Positions 42,501-51,330 of a stretch of DNA of 64,000 nucleotides are shown here, one piece after another. The translations under genes were made by a program, and so were the position numbers. The notes under the pieces are model-generated. The model was not told where the DNA came from. It saw only the letters and a program-made list of their open reading frames with translations, and ran no database searches. The first letter of the stretch is position 1. Each line of letters opens with the position of its first letter. The stretch spans positions 3,720,001 through 3,784,000 of the forward strand of contig OX637343.1 of NCBI GenBank assembly GCA_951799405.1, read 5' to 3'. The DNA is from Agapetus fuscipes. Taxonomy: Eukaryota; Arthropoda; Insecta; Trichoptera; Glossosomatidae.

Positions 42501-45500
42501 TTTTATGAATGAAAGTATACAAAAAATATATATGAATAGTAAGTTTATTAATCAAACTCAAAGTTGACCGCATTTTTTTTTCGTGATAATGCATGTTAAT
42601 TTAACAAAATACAATAAAAAAACAGCTCCGAAAATTCCATACAATTTTGTTAGGCGAAAAGCTACAGAATAAAAGCGGCTGTTTATTTCGTTTCAACGAC
42701 ATTCGAGCTTGAGATGCAGAGCTGAGAGCACGTCCCATTGTCTAAGAAATTTCCGGCGCGCGAGCTTACGCATACAACACCCGATTTTGACGTGTGTGTG
42801 TGAATCCATTGGCTCACGCACCAGGGTCGCAATCTTTAACTTAATGGGGTTTTTTCTTGATTTAAAAAAAATATATCGATAGTTTTGAAGTTGAACCATT
42901 CTTTTTTATAAATAGTTTTGTGAATTAAAATTGTCTTCACCAACCAAATTTGTCTGGATAGACAATAACGCGGCAAGAAGCTTCACTATATGTGTAGTTT
43001 AGTTAAGTTGAGTTGATCATATATTTGTGTTCTTTAACTTGTAGGTTGGCATGTGGCTGACCACCCATGCTGTAAAAAATGTTTTTACTTGCCAATGTCA
43101 CCGCTATTTCAGAGAAAGTAAAAAAAAAATGTATGTAATTACACATGCAACATGTGTAAGCGTGAATTTAGATTTGCCTGCATATTATAGGCGTGCATTA
43201 AATATGAATAAGCCTTGAATGTCAATACATCTTTGTAACAGAGATCGAATAAGCTATATTAAAAACGACCAAAGTCCGTCGATATTGAAAATGAGGTAAC
43301 TCTGCAGAGGCTCTGGCCACCCCTAGCGGAATGGTGACAGAGTTACAGTTACAGTCTGTAATAATCTATAATCGAAGTTGCAAAGCTAAATTAACAATCA
43401 AAACTCGTATCAAATGCATGCCCACAAACACGTGTTAGTTCGCGCTTACAAATGCTGAATGTGAACTTACAAATAAAAACCAAACTAGAAAATGAACAAA
43501 TAAATAAAGTGGAAATATATCTACAGAGGTACTGGCCACCCCTAGCGGAATAACGACTGGAAACAAATCGCCACCCGAAAAATATTGAGAACTCATGTTG
43601 TAGTCATTTAGGGCGTTGCTTAAATTACAATTTTAAAACATTAAATAATTGGTAAGATTTCTAATAATGTAGAAAATATGAAACTCTTTTTTTAAATTAG
43701 TTTTCGGTGAACGAGTAACCCTGTGCAATAGAAATTTGTGAAAGGGACATCGCCATCCCAGATCTGTACACATATAGTATAATTTGAGGCAATGTAACAT
43801 TATTAGTCAAAATAAATGACACCAAAAATCATTTTTGCGTGCAAAACTTTTAGTTACCATATCACGTCAAAGTAGAAAGGGACAAACATATTTCTGTCTC
43901 ACGGCTCTCATCTACCAGACAGAGGGAAAAGTATTGAACACAAGATGTTGTGACACACAATGCAAAAACTAATCATTTTTTGCCTTGTGTGTCACGACAG
44001 TATGTGCTAAAATCTTTAATCCTTAATTTATACTTTCATTGTACTGTTTATGTGAGACATGCCTTTTATTTGGATTTCGGGAATGGAGAGCAAACCATAA
44101 CACTAGGTATATATAGCGCTCAAAACTCAAGGGCGTTTGAGGACGGTAGCCTCTTAAGCAACATTGGGCGCGGATAGTACTTGGATGGGTTACACCGCTC
44201 AGGTACACCGCGTGTCGTTGGCATCTTGGACCGGTCCATAGTCCAGTGGCAACACTTCGGACTCGTAAATGGAAGGTTGTGGATTCGGATCCCAGCGGAG
44301 CACAAAAATATACCATTTATATTTCAAATGTGCTCTTCACTGAGTTGAAAAATTCATAAACCTTTACCAAAGACCGGTCACTGAAAGGTCCATCCAACCT
44401 TACAACAACTGGATCTTGCTTGAGAAATGGCGCTTTCTACAGCGACGACCAAGCTCGCAGAGGGCTCTTGAGATGTGATACACACAAAAACAGCGCTCAC
44501 CAAATAAATCATCCTAAGATTATTATTTATTATTATTAAGTTCCTTGACTTATAGGTTGGTATGCGGCTGACCACCCATACTGTAAAAAATGGTTCACTT
44601 TGCCAATGTCACCCCTGTTTCAGGGAAGGACGGCAAGAGTTGCAGAGCTTATGTTCATTTGAGATTGGGTTTTTATATTGTAGGTCCACATGCGGCATGT
44701 GTTAGTGCGAAATTATACATGTCTGCTTGTGGGAATGCATTTAATATAAATCTTAAATGATATATATCTTTGCAGCTTAGATTAGATTAGATTATTATAG
44801 GGCATGCAATCTCGAGACGAGATAGCTAAGTCGAGATCTCGAGGGATCAGAAATTCGATCTCGAATGTTACCAAAATAATAGAATTTTTCATTCAATTAA
44901 CCCATAAAAGCACCTAATTTTAGCACACCATGACAGTAACTGCACAACTGAAACAACTGTAAACCAACAAGTGCCTGCATGCACTCGAATACCCTCCGCT
45001 CACTTAGTCTAGTCAAAACTACTTCACTTCACTTATTATTTTCTATCCTGCTCGACCAACATCGTAAATAGTCGGGATAGTTTGCGTATGCGGTCCGTCC
45101 TTTCCTTCATCAGTCAGCGAATCGCTCGCGCGCAGAGAGCATGTGTCATGCATCGCAGACTACTGCCGCTCGATCTCGTCAATCTCGGCCGGGATCTCGC
45201 CATTTTATGCTTCGAGATTGATCTCGAAAAATGAGGCGAGATCGAGATTGCATTCCCTAGTAACGAGTTAACTGTTTATTTCAGAAATGCGAGAAGGCTG
45301 TGTACTTGAAATACAATCCTGCCAGAAGAAAACACAAAAACTGCAGTAGGCCTGGTACTGGTTTTAGCCTGAAAGGTAAGCAAACAACTCTGTCTTACAG
45401 TGACTAGAATAGGAGCAACGAATGTGTCGTTAAGTGTTTTTTGGTAATTATACTATGGACTCAGAACAATTCATTTTTTTAAGGAATCCTTTGTGAGAGA

Positions 45501-48500
45501 CTCCTAAATTTCAGAGGGGTCTATAACACTTGTTGGTACTGCAGAGGTGTTGGTGATGTGGTGGTTGATGTCCTGATCCTTTGTAGCAGAAGTGTTGGCT
45601 GTGTAGTGTTGTGCTATGTGCTGCGTTGGTTTTTTTTTGAGACACTGAAAGCAAGTTATTATTCCTTGACTTGTAGGTTGGTATGAGGCTAACTACCCAT
45701 ACTGTAAAAAATCATTCACTTTGCCAATGTCACCGCTGTTCCAGGGAAGGTCAGCAAAAGTTGCAGGGTTTCTGTTCATTTGAGTTTTGGATTTTAATTT
45801 ATAAGTGCACATTCAGCATTTGTAAGCGCAAACTTACGCGTGTTTATTTGTGGGTATGCCTTTAATATGAGTCGTATAAATGCAAACGCCGTCAATTCCT
45901 TACGCAATGATTTTGAGAAAAATAAACTTATGTTTTGAACGCAATTTGGAACCAGTTGGAGATGACGGCGTTTGCACGAAATCATACTTTTTCAATTAAA
46001 ATTACGAAGGATTAAGTGAGGTTTTCATCACATTGCACACAGCAAATGATTTGTTACACTACGCAGAATCAAATTCAATAATTATCTCAAAAATCATAAA
46101 ATTTGGAGATAACGGCGTTTGCAGTTATACGACTCATATGAGCTGTAAATACACAAACTGTTAAAAGTTAAATCATCCTGATATTATCATTTTATGAGTT
46201 GATTGTTTTGTATTTGAAGACAGACTGCCACCGGTGGGCACCAAGATCTATGTCGGGAGAACTAAACAGGGCAAGAAGCTGTTTGCCAAGATCCTGGCTG
46301 TCCAGCCACCTGGGTCCAAGAAGGTCAAGGAAGATCCTCTCAATCTCAACAAAATCCTGGCCACTAAAGACTCTTCAAGGTAAGTAAATTTAAAGTAGAA
46401 AGAAAAGGGGTAGATCTTGAGCAAGCTGATTATATATATACCGGTCCGTAGTCTAGTGGTAACACTTCTGACTCGTAAATGGAAGGTTGTGGGTTTGAAT
46501 CTCGGCGGAACACAAAAAATATACCATTTATATTTTCAAATATGCTCTTCGTTGGGTGAAAAAATCATATACCTTTACCAAAGACCGATCACTATAAAGG
46601 TCCATCCAGCCTTACAGCAACTGGGTCTTGCTTGAAGATTGGCGGTTTTTTACAGCAACGACCAAGCTCGCATAGGGCTCTTGAGGTGTGATACACACAA
46701 AAACAGTGCTCACCAAATAAATCATTCTAATATTATCACTAATTGTATTTACAACAGAATATTACTACTACTAACTGAATAATATATAATTTCCTTGATT
46801 TATAGGTTAGTATGATGCTGACCACACATACTACAAAAATGTGTGCCAATGTCACCCCTGTTTCAGGGAAGGTTGGCTAAAGTATCAGTGTTTATGTTCA
46901 TTAACGGCCTGTTGCACCAACTTCCAATCAATATTTGATTGACACATCAAATTTGATTGCTTAGTTCTGGTAAGGACCTCGGTTAAATATTTTTCGGAAG
47001 TGGGTAATAATATGTGGAATTTGAACAGGAAAGATGATGTACATCAGCTGGTTAACTTATATGCTACCAAATTTTTTATTTATTGGGAGAAATCACACTT
47101 ATTAATGTTGATTTTTGTCTGATTGGAGTTTGGTGCAACAGGCCCTAAATGTTTCTTTGCAACTTGGATTGCAGATTATTGTAGAAGAGATGGACTTGTT
47201 TGTTTCAGGTGCAGTATAGATGAATCAACTAGTGCCAACATTCTGGACGACGCTGATATGGAGAGTATAAGAGATGGCTTGCTGGAGGACATGAAGGAGT
47301 ATGTGACGGTGTTCAAGATCACACCCAGTCAGCAGCTGATGAGCCCTCCCACAGACACCCCGGAGACAGGTAATCACTTGGATTTATACGAGGGGCGCTA
47401 CACAACTCTTTAGACAAACTCAGAAAAACAAACACACTTTTGCACACGCTTAAACCAATTTTTGAAAGACTTTTGCCACTCTGAATGAGCATGCTCCAAA
47501 ACACACAGTTTGAAAACATCAACCGCTTATTGGGGCGTTGAAAACGGTTGACCACACAGTTTATTTTTGATATGCGGGAACAAGAAGTCATTGGGTGCTA
47601 ATTCAGGATTGTACGGAGGATGATCCACCAATTCAATGCTTTGAGCACTCAAAGCCTCACATGTGTACGCTGATGTGCATTTTGTACAGTTCGCATTTTG
47701 AAGGTGAAGAGTGATTTGTCTTCGGCGGTTTGTTTTCCTCAATCCACTAAATATTTTTGGCAAACAAATGGTTGTATACCATTTGGAATTGACCGTTTTA
47801 CATTACTCAAGTGGTACAATGGTGACATGATCAGTTTTTCCGAAGATGCAGGCGATCATTTGCTTCAAATTGCTTTGTTCACAAACATATTTTTTGAAGA
47901 TTTGGCCCGTGTTCGAAGACCCATATGTTTGACTGTTGTTTAGTTTTGGGCTCATACGCATGCATCCAAGATTTGTCACCTGTCACAATCTTGTACTAGT
48001 CTTTCGAACTATGGGAGATCTATTTTTGCAGCATTTTCTTCACAAATTGACACTACCCTCCTTTCGAACAATTTTAAAATTATGCGGAATCCAGCATTCT
48101 ATCCAGAATTCATTGTTATCAGGGACCACAATGATCAGGTCTTCAATAAAAATAAAATAATTAGATAGCGTAGGTAATTTTCTTCCTATACTAATTTACA
48201 TGCCATGCAACACAAGTAGGTAGGCAATAAAAAAAGAGACACAAGATAGTTGGTTCTAATCTAATCTAATCTAATCTAAGCTGCAAAGATATATATCATT
48301 TAAGTTTTATATTAAATGCATTCCCACAAGCAGATATGTATAATTTCGCGCTAACACATGCCGCATGTGGACCTACAATATAAAAACCCAATCTCAAATG
48401 AACATAAGCCTTGCAACTCTTGCCGTCCTTCCCTGAAACAGAGGTGACATTGGCAAAGTGAACCAATTTTTACATTATGGGTGGTCAGCCGCATAACAAC

Positions 48501-50171
48501 CTATAAGTCAAGGAACTGGCAAAGTGAACCAATTTTTACATTATGGGTGGTCAGCCGCATAACAACCTATAAGTCAAGGAACAAAAAAACTGATACACTT
48601 TTCTAGCCTTCTCCCATGCAATTTCGTTCTTTTATCAGTTTTCCCCATATTAGTGCTCTTTATTCATCAACCATCATTTATTCATTGAATTGAATGTCTT
48701 TGTTTAAGAATGGGAACGGAGTGCATCCATACAGAAGGTGTTCTCCATCCTCATGCAGATCCCACACCTGATCAAGCTGCTGACCAGGCGGAACCTCATG
48801 CTGGTGAAGGTAGTGAAGGACGAAGCCCTCAAGAAAGAATACAGCGAGACGGGGCGCATGCAGCAGCAGGCTGGCTCTCACGAGTGGGTCTACACTACCC
48901 TGCATGACCTGCTGCTGCCACACAAATACCAACAAGGTATGGAACATGGCAACTCCTGCTGTAAGGAAGGGAATAGGGAGAAAGGGCGCATGCAGCAGCA
49001 GGCTAGCTCTCAGGAGCTTTGCGGTAGCTGGGCCAGTCGCCTGGGCTGGAAGTCTCATCACCACGGTAATTCTTACCTACCAATAATACGTTAATATTTG
49101 TTTGAAGACAATCAGCCGTCTCAGGTCTTCATACAAATGTTACCGATATTCGGTAGGTAAGAATTACTGTGGTGATGAGACTTCCAGCCGTGGCCCGGTT
49201 AGAGGACAGTCCTTGTTATTTGAGTTTTTAATGTGTGACAGAGATCCTAGCTTTATATTTGAGAATCAGCGAGTGTGGATTGCAATGTTTTAGCTTCCTC
49301 GGCCGCCAGCAACTTTCTCCTCATCAAGATCCTGGTGCTGGTGGAGGGAGACAGCGCGGTCACACGGATCTACATCATGGACAGCCCCAGGAGCGGGCAC
49401 AGCAAGCTGGAGCTGGGGCTGGCTGCTGCGGGCAGCAGGGCAAGGCAGAGGCGCCTGCAGATGGACGCCAACCAGTTTCAGTGCAGATTCTGTGAGGTGC
49501 CTGCTTTTCAATTTTCACTCACTCATCATTAAATCAAAAATAAAAATCTTCATACATCTAAAAAAAACAGTCTAATGTGTAGGTACTTACAAATTAAAAT
49601 CCAAACCTCAAATGAACATAAGTCCTGTGTCTTTTACCGACCTTCCCTGAAACAGGGGTGACATTGGCAAAATCAACCATTTTTTTACAGTAAGGATGGT
49701 CAGTCTCATACCAACCTATAAGTTAAGGAAGTCCATCAGAGGTAATTTTACATGAGCAATGTTTGTATGTGTACTGGACCTATGTGTCTTATGAAAACTG
49801 AAAATTGATTTTAAGACATGAAGAGAGTGATAAATATTGAGGAGATGAAAGAACTGTGTAAGGACAGAACAAAATGGAGACACATCTGCAGAGGTACTGG
49901 CCACCTCTCACAGAATGGAAGATGGATAGCTTTACTTAGTTTTTTCATTTTAATTTTCCAGAAAAGGTTTCAAAGACAGACGGCCCACGACCGCCACTTG
50001 CAGACGCACGTGGACCCCACATACGAGCTGGAGGACACCGAGAAGAAGAAGAAGTGCTTCAAGTGCCCGCACTGCCCCTGCGCCTACGCCTTCCCCAGCA
50101 CCCTCACCCGACACATCATGGCGTCCCACGTCAACCTCACCGACAAGGACACACAATACGCCTTCTTCTAG
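33577..50171 (+). CDS. C2H2 zinc-finger protein (two C-terminal fingers), 12 coding exons
   Basis: Exons: 33577-33673, 34540-34659, 35668-35792, 36897-37051, 37744-37955, 41090-41202, 45285-45375, 46220-46379, 47209-47369, 48709-48936, 49294-49496, 49962-50171. Sum 1875 nt (624 aa); all phases close and all introns are GT-AG. The N-terminal half is strongly acidic (EVEETVIEDDQVACEYVESE; LEEFGELEEVLEEQVSEELL). The middle is basic (KCEKAVYLKYNPARRKHKNC; GTKIYVGRTKQGKKLFAKIL). Residues 411-487 are probably helical (IQKVFSILMQIPHLIKLL). The C-terminus has two C2H2 fingers: C551-C554-H567-H571, split by the last intron, and C593-C593+13-type C590/C593-H606-H611 (KCPHCPCAYAFPSTLTRHIM). An in-frame TGA upstream of the ATG fixes the start region; a second ATG is at codon 4. 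Probably a nuclear DNA-binding protein; I do not recognise an orthologue. Introns hold LINE, mariner, hAT and SINE copies. Confidence 0.85.
33735..33945. mobile_element. PLE-H-like hairpin with hammerhead-like core
   Basis: Arms 'aatggataaaaacagagttttaattcacttatttctttc' and its reverse complement ('gaaataaataagtgaattaaaactgtgtttttatccatt') surround 'ctgaagatgcctcattaggtgaaaatatttgag'. Core CTGAAGA (33844-33850), a short stem, and GAAA (33864-33867) resemble a hammerhead ribozyme layout. It lies in intron 1 of the zinc-finger gene. Confidence 0.6.
34060..34352. mobile_element. REP6 MITE copy with long arms
   Basis: Arms of about 120 bp: 'cattttggtcatccgttgagccc-agctttgacaaact' and 'tgcctgggctggaagtctcatcaccacggttattctta' are matched in reverse complement by 'aagaattaccgtggtgataagacttccagcccaggca' and 'agtttgtcaaagcctgggctcaacggacgaccaaaatg'. 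The outermost left end is missing. Confidence 0.8.
34367..34444 (+). repeat. 39-bp tandem duplication
   Basis: Two adjoining 39-bp units begin ACAAAAGAAACTCTCC and end TCAAAGATTATTGTT, differing at two positions. Confidence 0.9.
35865..36300 (+). mobile_element. LINE-B 3' end with RT C-terminus
   Basis: The frame reads [40 protein letters not shown] and SFLCQTARLWNELPVSVFPP, then FNLVLFKTNL: the C-terminal tail of a jockey-like RT. The 3' UTR contains 'aaaggatcaggacatcaaccgccacacc', 'gacccctagagtatctgaaatctagg' and 'atttcttaaaaaa'. It lies in intron 3 of the zinc-finger gene. Confidence 0.85.
36590..36890 (+). mobile_element. LINE-C 3' end ending at exon 4 of the zinc-finger gene
   Basis: The frame reads CLDIPARRPRTVFGDRAFKA, APMTWNAIPASLRELNLERL and FKRSLKTHLFVRSYEQAPL with a stop, an RT C-terminal tail. 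The UTR ends in (ATT)n at 36876-36890, immediately before 'ctgccag' and exon 4 (36897). Confidence 0.88.
37205..37697 (-). repeat. REP1 copy split by a PLE-H hairpin
   Basis: 37205-37353 and 37581-37697 together make one minus-strand REP1. The break is the hairpin at 37354-37580, bounded by the 14-bp duplication TAAACATAAACTCT (37340-37353 and 37581-37594). Confidence 0.85.
37354..37580. mobile_element. PLE-H hairpin with 14-bp target duplication
   Basis: Arms of about 85 bp are almost perfectly complementary ('aattataaaaaattataaaaa', 'cacagagttttattttcacaaattgagtatttaataccacctc'). They surround 'ctcttgataatgacgtgaataagtcgaaagtacttgagg'. The left end 'ttaaagtttgtgtattcacacagtgaaaattc' matches the ends of the copies at 17565 and 62100 in reverse complement. 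It lies in intron 4 of the zinc-finger gene. Confidence 0.85.
38160..38250 (-). mobile_element. SINE-T 3' end
   Basis: Minus-strand tail ('aataaataggttccactcaccacatgcg', 'ccttcggggataacgcggcaagaagttacactacatgtgtagcttagttgc'). Confidence 0.7.
38561..39045. mobile_element. MITE nested in REP7
   Basis: Terminal inverted repeats of about 32 bp with a few mismatches, beginning GGCCGTGTACGGGGAGC at the left and GGCCGTGTTCGGGGAGC at the right (reverse complement). Interior about 420 bp without coding capacity. Confidence 0.75.
39103..40743 (-). mobile_element. Non-LTR retrotransposon (CR1/L2-like), 5' truncated, RT frame open
   Basis: An uninterrupted frame from about 40713 down to the stop at 39146 encodes a nearly whole RT domain. 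Motifs: SPTKHCQLDPIPTRLLKE (before the ATG at 40615), NYRPISGLPFLSKVLERTVA, KYQFAYRKHHSTESALTRL, LVTVLDMSAAFDTVDHEMLL, SQGVPQGSVLGPILFILYIG, YAYADD and LKLNPTKTEFMWV, then the C-terminal tail RSFAVAGPVAWNNLP. The catalytic YADD box is intact. The apurinic endonuclease is missing, so the copy cannot be autonomous. The 3' end is (ATC)n. A 10-bp target duplication CTTCTACATG flanks it (39093-39102, 40744-40753). It lies in intron 5 of the zinc-finger gene, antisense to it. Confidence 0.93.
40865..41035 (+). repeat. REP15 copy
   Basis: Nearly the same as 30000-30180 ('ggcggcagcattgccgcatgcgtactacgcccggagcagtcc'). Confidence 0.65.
41230..41475 (-). repeat. REP1, near full length
   Basis: Minus-strand copy from 'attctaagttgcaaaaat' to 'tataagtcaagaaat'. 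It starts about 30 bp after exon 6 of the zinc-finger gene. Confidence 0.8.
41503..41785 (+). mobile_element. SINE-5T copy with LINE-A-type tail
   Basis: Head slightly deleted ('gacaggtccgaagtccagcgtaaatag', 'gggttcgaatcctggcagagc'); body; tail 'cagggctcttgaggtgtgatacacataaaaacagcgttcaccaaataaatcaccctaattt'. Confidence 0.8.
42237..42300 (+). mobile_element. 5S rRNA-like fragment
   Basis: 'ccatgttgaaagcaccggttcccatagatcaccgaagttaaga' matches the 5' half of 5S rRNA. The 3' half with the internal promoter's last part is not present, so it is a relic and not a gene. Confidence 0.65.
42301..42955. other. Intronic stretch without recognised feature
   Basis: Intron 6 of the zinc-finger gene. AT-rich, with a more GC-rich island around 42690-42840. 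I see no repeat shared elsewhere in the window. Confidence 0.4.
42960..43500. repeat. SINE-T tail, REP1 copy and REP1 fragment
   Basis: 42960-43015 is a plus-strand SINE-T 3' end. 43030-43250 is a plus-strand REP1. 43375-43500 is a minus-strand REP1 3' half. A REP13 piece ('ctctgcagaggctctggccacccc') lies at 43300-43350. Confidence 0.65.
44154..44534 (+). mobile_element. SINE-5T copy: 5S rRNA-like + tRNA-like + LINE-A-type tail
   Basis: 44154-44222 is the 3' half of 5S rRNA ('ttaagcaacattgggcgcggatagtacttggatggg', 'aggtacaccgcgtg'). It runs directly into the tRNA-like head ('ggaccggtccatagtccagtgg', 'ggattcggatcccagcggagc') and body. The tail is 'agagggctcttgagatgtgatacacacaaaaacagcgctcaccaaataaatcatcct' with (ATT)n. 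It lies in intron 6 of the zinc-finger gene. Confidence 0.9.
44540..44797 (+). repeat. REP1, full length with (TTAGA)n tail
   Basis: Starts 'ttccttgacttataggttgg', ends 'gcagcttagattagattagatt'. A good reference copy of the family. Confidence 0.88.
44798..45259. mobile_element. Non-autonomous hAT-like element
   Basis: Ends TAGGGCATGCAATCTCGA and its near reverse complement (CGAGATTGCATTCCCTA), very like the ends of the hAT at 12746-14349. Many (GA)TCTCGA motifs crowd both ends. The 462-bp interior has no transposase. It ends 25 bp before exon 7 of the zinc-finger gene (45285). Confidence 0.8.
45465..45640 (-). mobile_element. LINE-B 3' UTR
   Basis: On the minus strand: 'acaaaggatcaggacatcaaccaccacatc', 'aacacctctgcagtaccaacaagtgttatagacccc', 'ttaaaaaaatga'. 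It links the LINE-B copy at 35865-36300 to the second type of SINE-5T tail. Confidence 0.8.
45662..45864 (+). repeat. REP1 interrupted by a MITE
   Basis: Plus-strand REP1 from 'ttccttgacttgtaggttgg' to 'gcctttaatat', where the MITE begins. Confidence 0.8.
45865..46139. mobile_element. MITE with about 28-bp terminal inverted repeats
   Basis: Ends ATATGAGTCGTATAA followed by TGCAAACGCCGT, inverted at the right end with one or two mismatches. An internal 'gacggcgtttgca' repeats the inner part of the end. 275 bp, non-coding. It ends about 80 bp before exon 8 of the zinc-finger gene. Confidence 0.8.
46438..46742 (+). mobile_element. SINE-5T copy with LINE-A-type tail
   Basis: Head 'ccggtccgtagtctagtgg', B box 'ggtttgaatct', body and tail 'catagggctcttgaggtgtgatacacacaaaaacagtgctcaccaaataaatcattctaatatt'. 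It lies in intron 8 of the zinc-finger gene. Confidence 0.85.
46792..46935 (+). repeat. REP1 5' half
   Basis: 'ttccttgatttataggttagtatgatgctgaccac' to 'tgttcatt'; 3' half absent. Confidence 0.75.
47388..48145 (-). pseudogene. mariner transposase relic
   Basis: Minus-strand remains of a mariner transposase in several frames: 'VTGDKSWMHAYEPKTKQQSN' followed by WVFE (about 47920-47990; family GDESW block) and 'IELVDHPPYNPELAPNDFLF' with PHIKNKLCGQPFSTP (about 47530-47640). Stops and frameshifts separate them. The left end at 47388 ('acgaggggcgctacacaactc') looks like a mariner 3' end; the 5' part is missing. It starts 18 bp after exon 9 of the zinc-finger gene. Confidence 0.85.
48257..48582 (-). 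repeat. REP1 with exact 66-bp tandem duplication
   Basis: Minus-strand full copy with (TAATC)n at 48257-48278. The 5' end of the repeat (48451-48516) is duplicated exactly at 48517-48582. Confidence 0.9.
48984..49016 (+). pseudogene. Partial duplicate of exon 10 of the zinc-finger gene
   Basis: 'gggcgcatgcagcagcaggctagctctcaggag' repeats exon 10 bases 48852-48884 with two changes, 48 bp after the exon 10 donor. Confidence 0.8.
49017..49195. mobile_element. LINE RT tail scrap and REP6 hairpin
   Basis: 49017-49045 reads RSFAVAGPVAW-like, as in the LINE at 39146. 49046-49195 is a REP6 hairpin: 'gctggaagtctcatcaccacggtaattcttacctacc' against 'ggtaggtaagaattactgtggtgatgagacttccagc'. Confidence 0.7.
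49580..49730 (-). repeat. REP1 5' half
   Basis: Minus-strand: 'aaacctcaaatgaacataag' to 'tataagttaaggaa'. Confidence 0.75.
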
Positions 50172-50204
50172 TGACGCCGAGTGCTAAATGCTTAATGCTG
50201 CTAA

Positions 50205-50605
50205 TGGACATGGACTATAAAAGCAGTACAAAGGAGAAAGAATTTACAATTTCGAAATGTGGTGCTGGAGGCGCATGCTCCGAATCCCAGGGAAATGCAA
50301 TGAGTGCATTTGTCGGGAGCTACTTTCGGATGGCTTGACTCTGGCCAGAATATGTACACGCCGTACTCTTCAGTTCCTCCGACACGTTGTCTGTGGCTAT
50401 GAGGATAGCCTGGAATGGCTGGTTGTGATCGGTAACTTGGAGGGGAAGAGAGGTAGAGAAAGATCCCCATACGATGGACCGATCAAGTGAAGACAGCAGC
50501 AAGCATCTTGGTGGTTGGAGCGCTGCGGACAGCGCAGTCAAGAGAGAATTGGAGAAGAGTGGTTGCTTCACAACCCTCAGCAATGAGGAATAGGATTAGG
50601 AAGAA
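50205..50605 (+). mobile_element. 3' fragment of a non-LTR retrotransposon
   Basis: The frame reads FEMWCWRRMLRIPGKCNE-like 'KCGAGGA'/'MWCWRRMLRIPGKCNECICR', 'RRTLQFLRHVVCGYEDSLEW' and 'GNLEGKRGRERSPYDGPIK', then a broken 'WLERCGQRSQERIGEEWLLH'. This is a typical RT C-terminus, truncated and with stops. It follows the stop codon of the zinc-finger gene by about 35 bp and may lie in its 3' UTR. Confidence 0.8.
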
Positions 50606-50689
50606 GAGTGCTTGATTTGATGACACCTAGTATTATTTTCTGACGATATCACCCTGATGTACGATTTGGTCCAGCCGCACCGTCAGACA

Positions 50690-50885
50690 CGCTTCTAATT
50701 TTGGGGACCGTGCTTTCCAGTTTGCAGGACCAATAGAGTGGAACAGACTGCCACCTAATATGAAAAAAGGCAAAAACTGTTGACGCATATTTACAAAAGA
50801 TCTTGACCGGTCGATAGCTTAGTTGTCAGAGTTTGCATTCCATGCCGAGAGCTCAGGTTTGTATTCCACCGAAGGTGTTTATGAA
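50690..50885 (+). mobile_element. LINE-A RT tail scrap followed by SINE-T head
   Basis: 50695-50790 reads FGDRAFQFAGPIEWNRLPPN then MKKGKN and a stop, as in LINE-A. 50803-50880 is a SINE-T head ('cggtcgatagcttagttg', 'tgcattccatgcc'). Confidence 0.75.
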
Positions 50886-51077
50886 GGTGTTTCGAAAGGA
50901 CAGGAAGAAGTGGCGGCTAATCTGCAATGCTGATTTGTAATGTTGGTTTATTAGTTTGCTGCATTTTTTGCATAAGAAATTTTTGACTTTTTTTGTATAG
51001 ATTTCTATTTAAGGTTTTGTTGTTGTTTTTTTTTTTTTTTTTCTATACCTACTTAAAAATGTTATTTATTACTCGTA

Positions 51078-51330
51078 TTCCCTGACTTATAGGTTGGTAT
51101 GAGGCTGACCACCCATACTGTAAAAAATGGTTCACTTTGCCAATGTCACCCCTGTTTCAGGGAATGTCGGCAAGAGTTGCAGGGCTTATGTTCATTTGAG
51201 GTTTGGATTTTATTTGTAAGTACACAATCAGCATTTGTAAGCGCGAACTACACGTGTTTGTTTGTGGGCATACATCTGAGAGCTTTGAATGAATATATGC
51301 TTGCAACTTAGATTATAGATAGATTATAGT
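51078..51330 (+). repeat. REP1, full length
   Basis: 'ttccctgacttataggttgg' through 'gcttgcaacttagattatagatagatta'. Confidence 0.88.
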
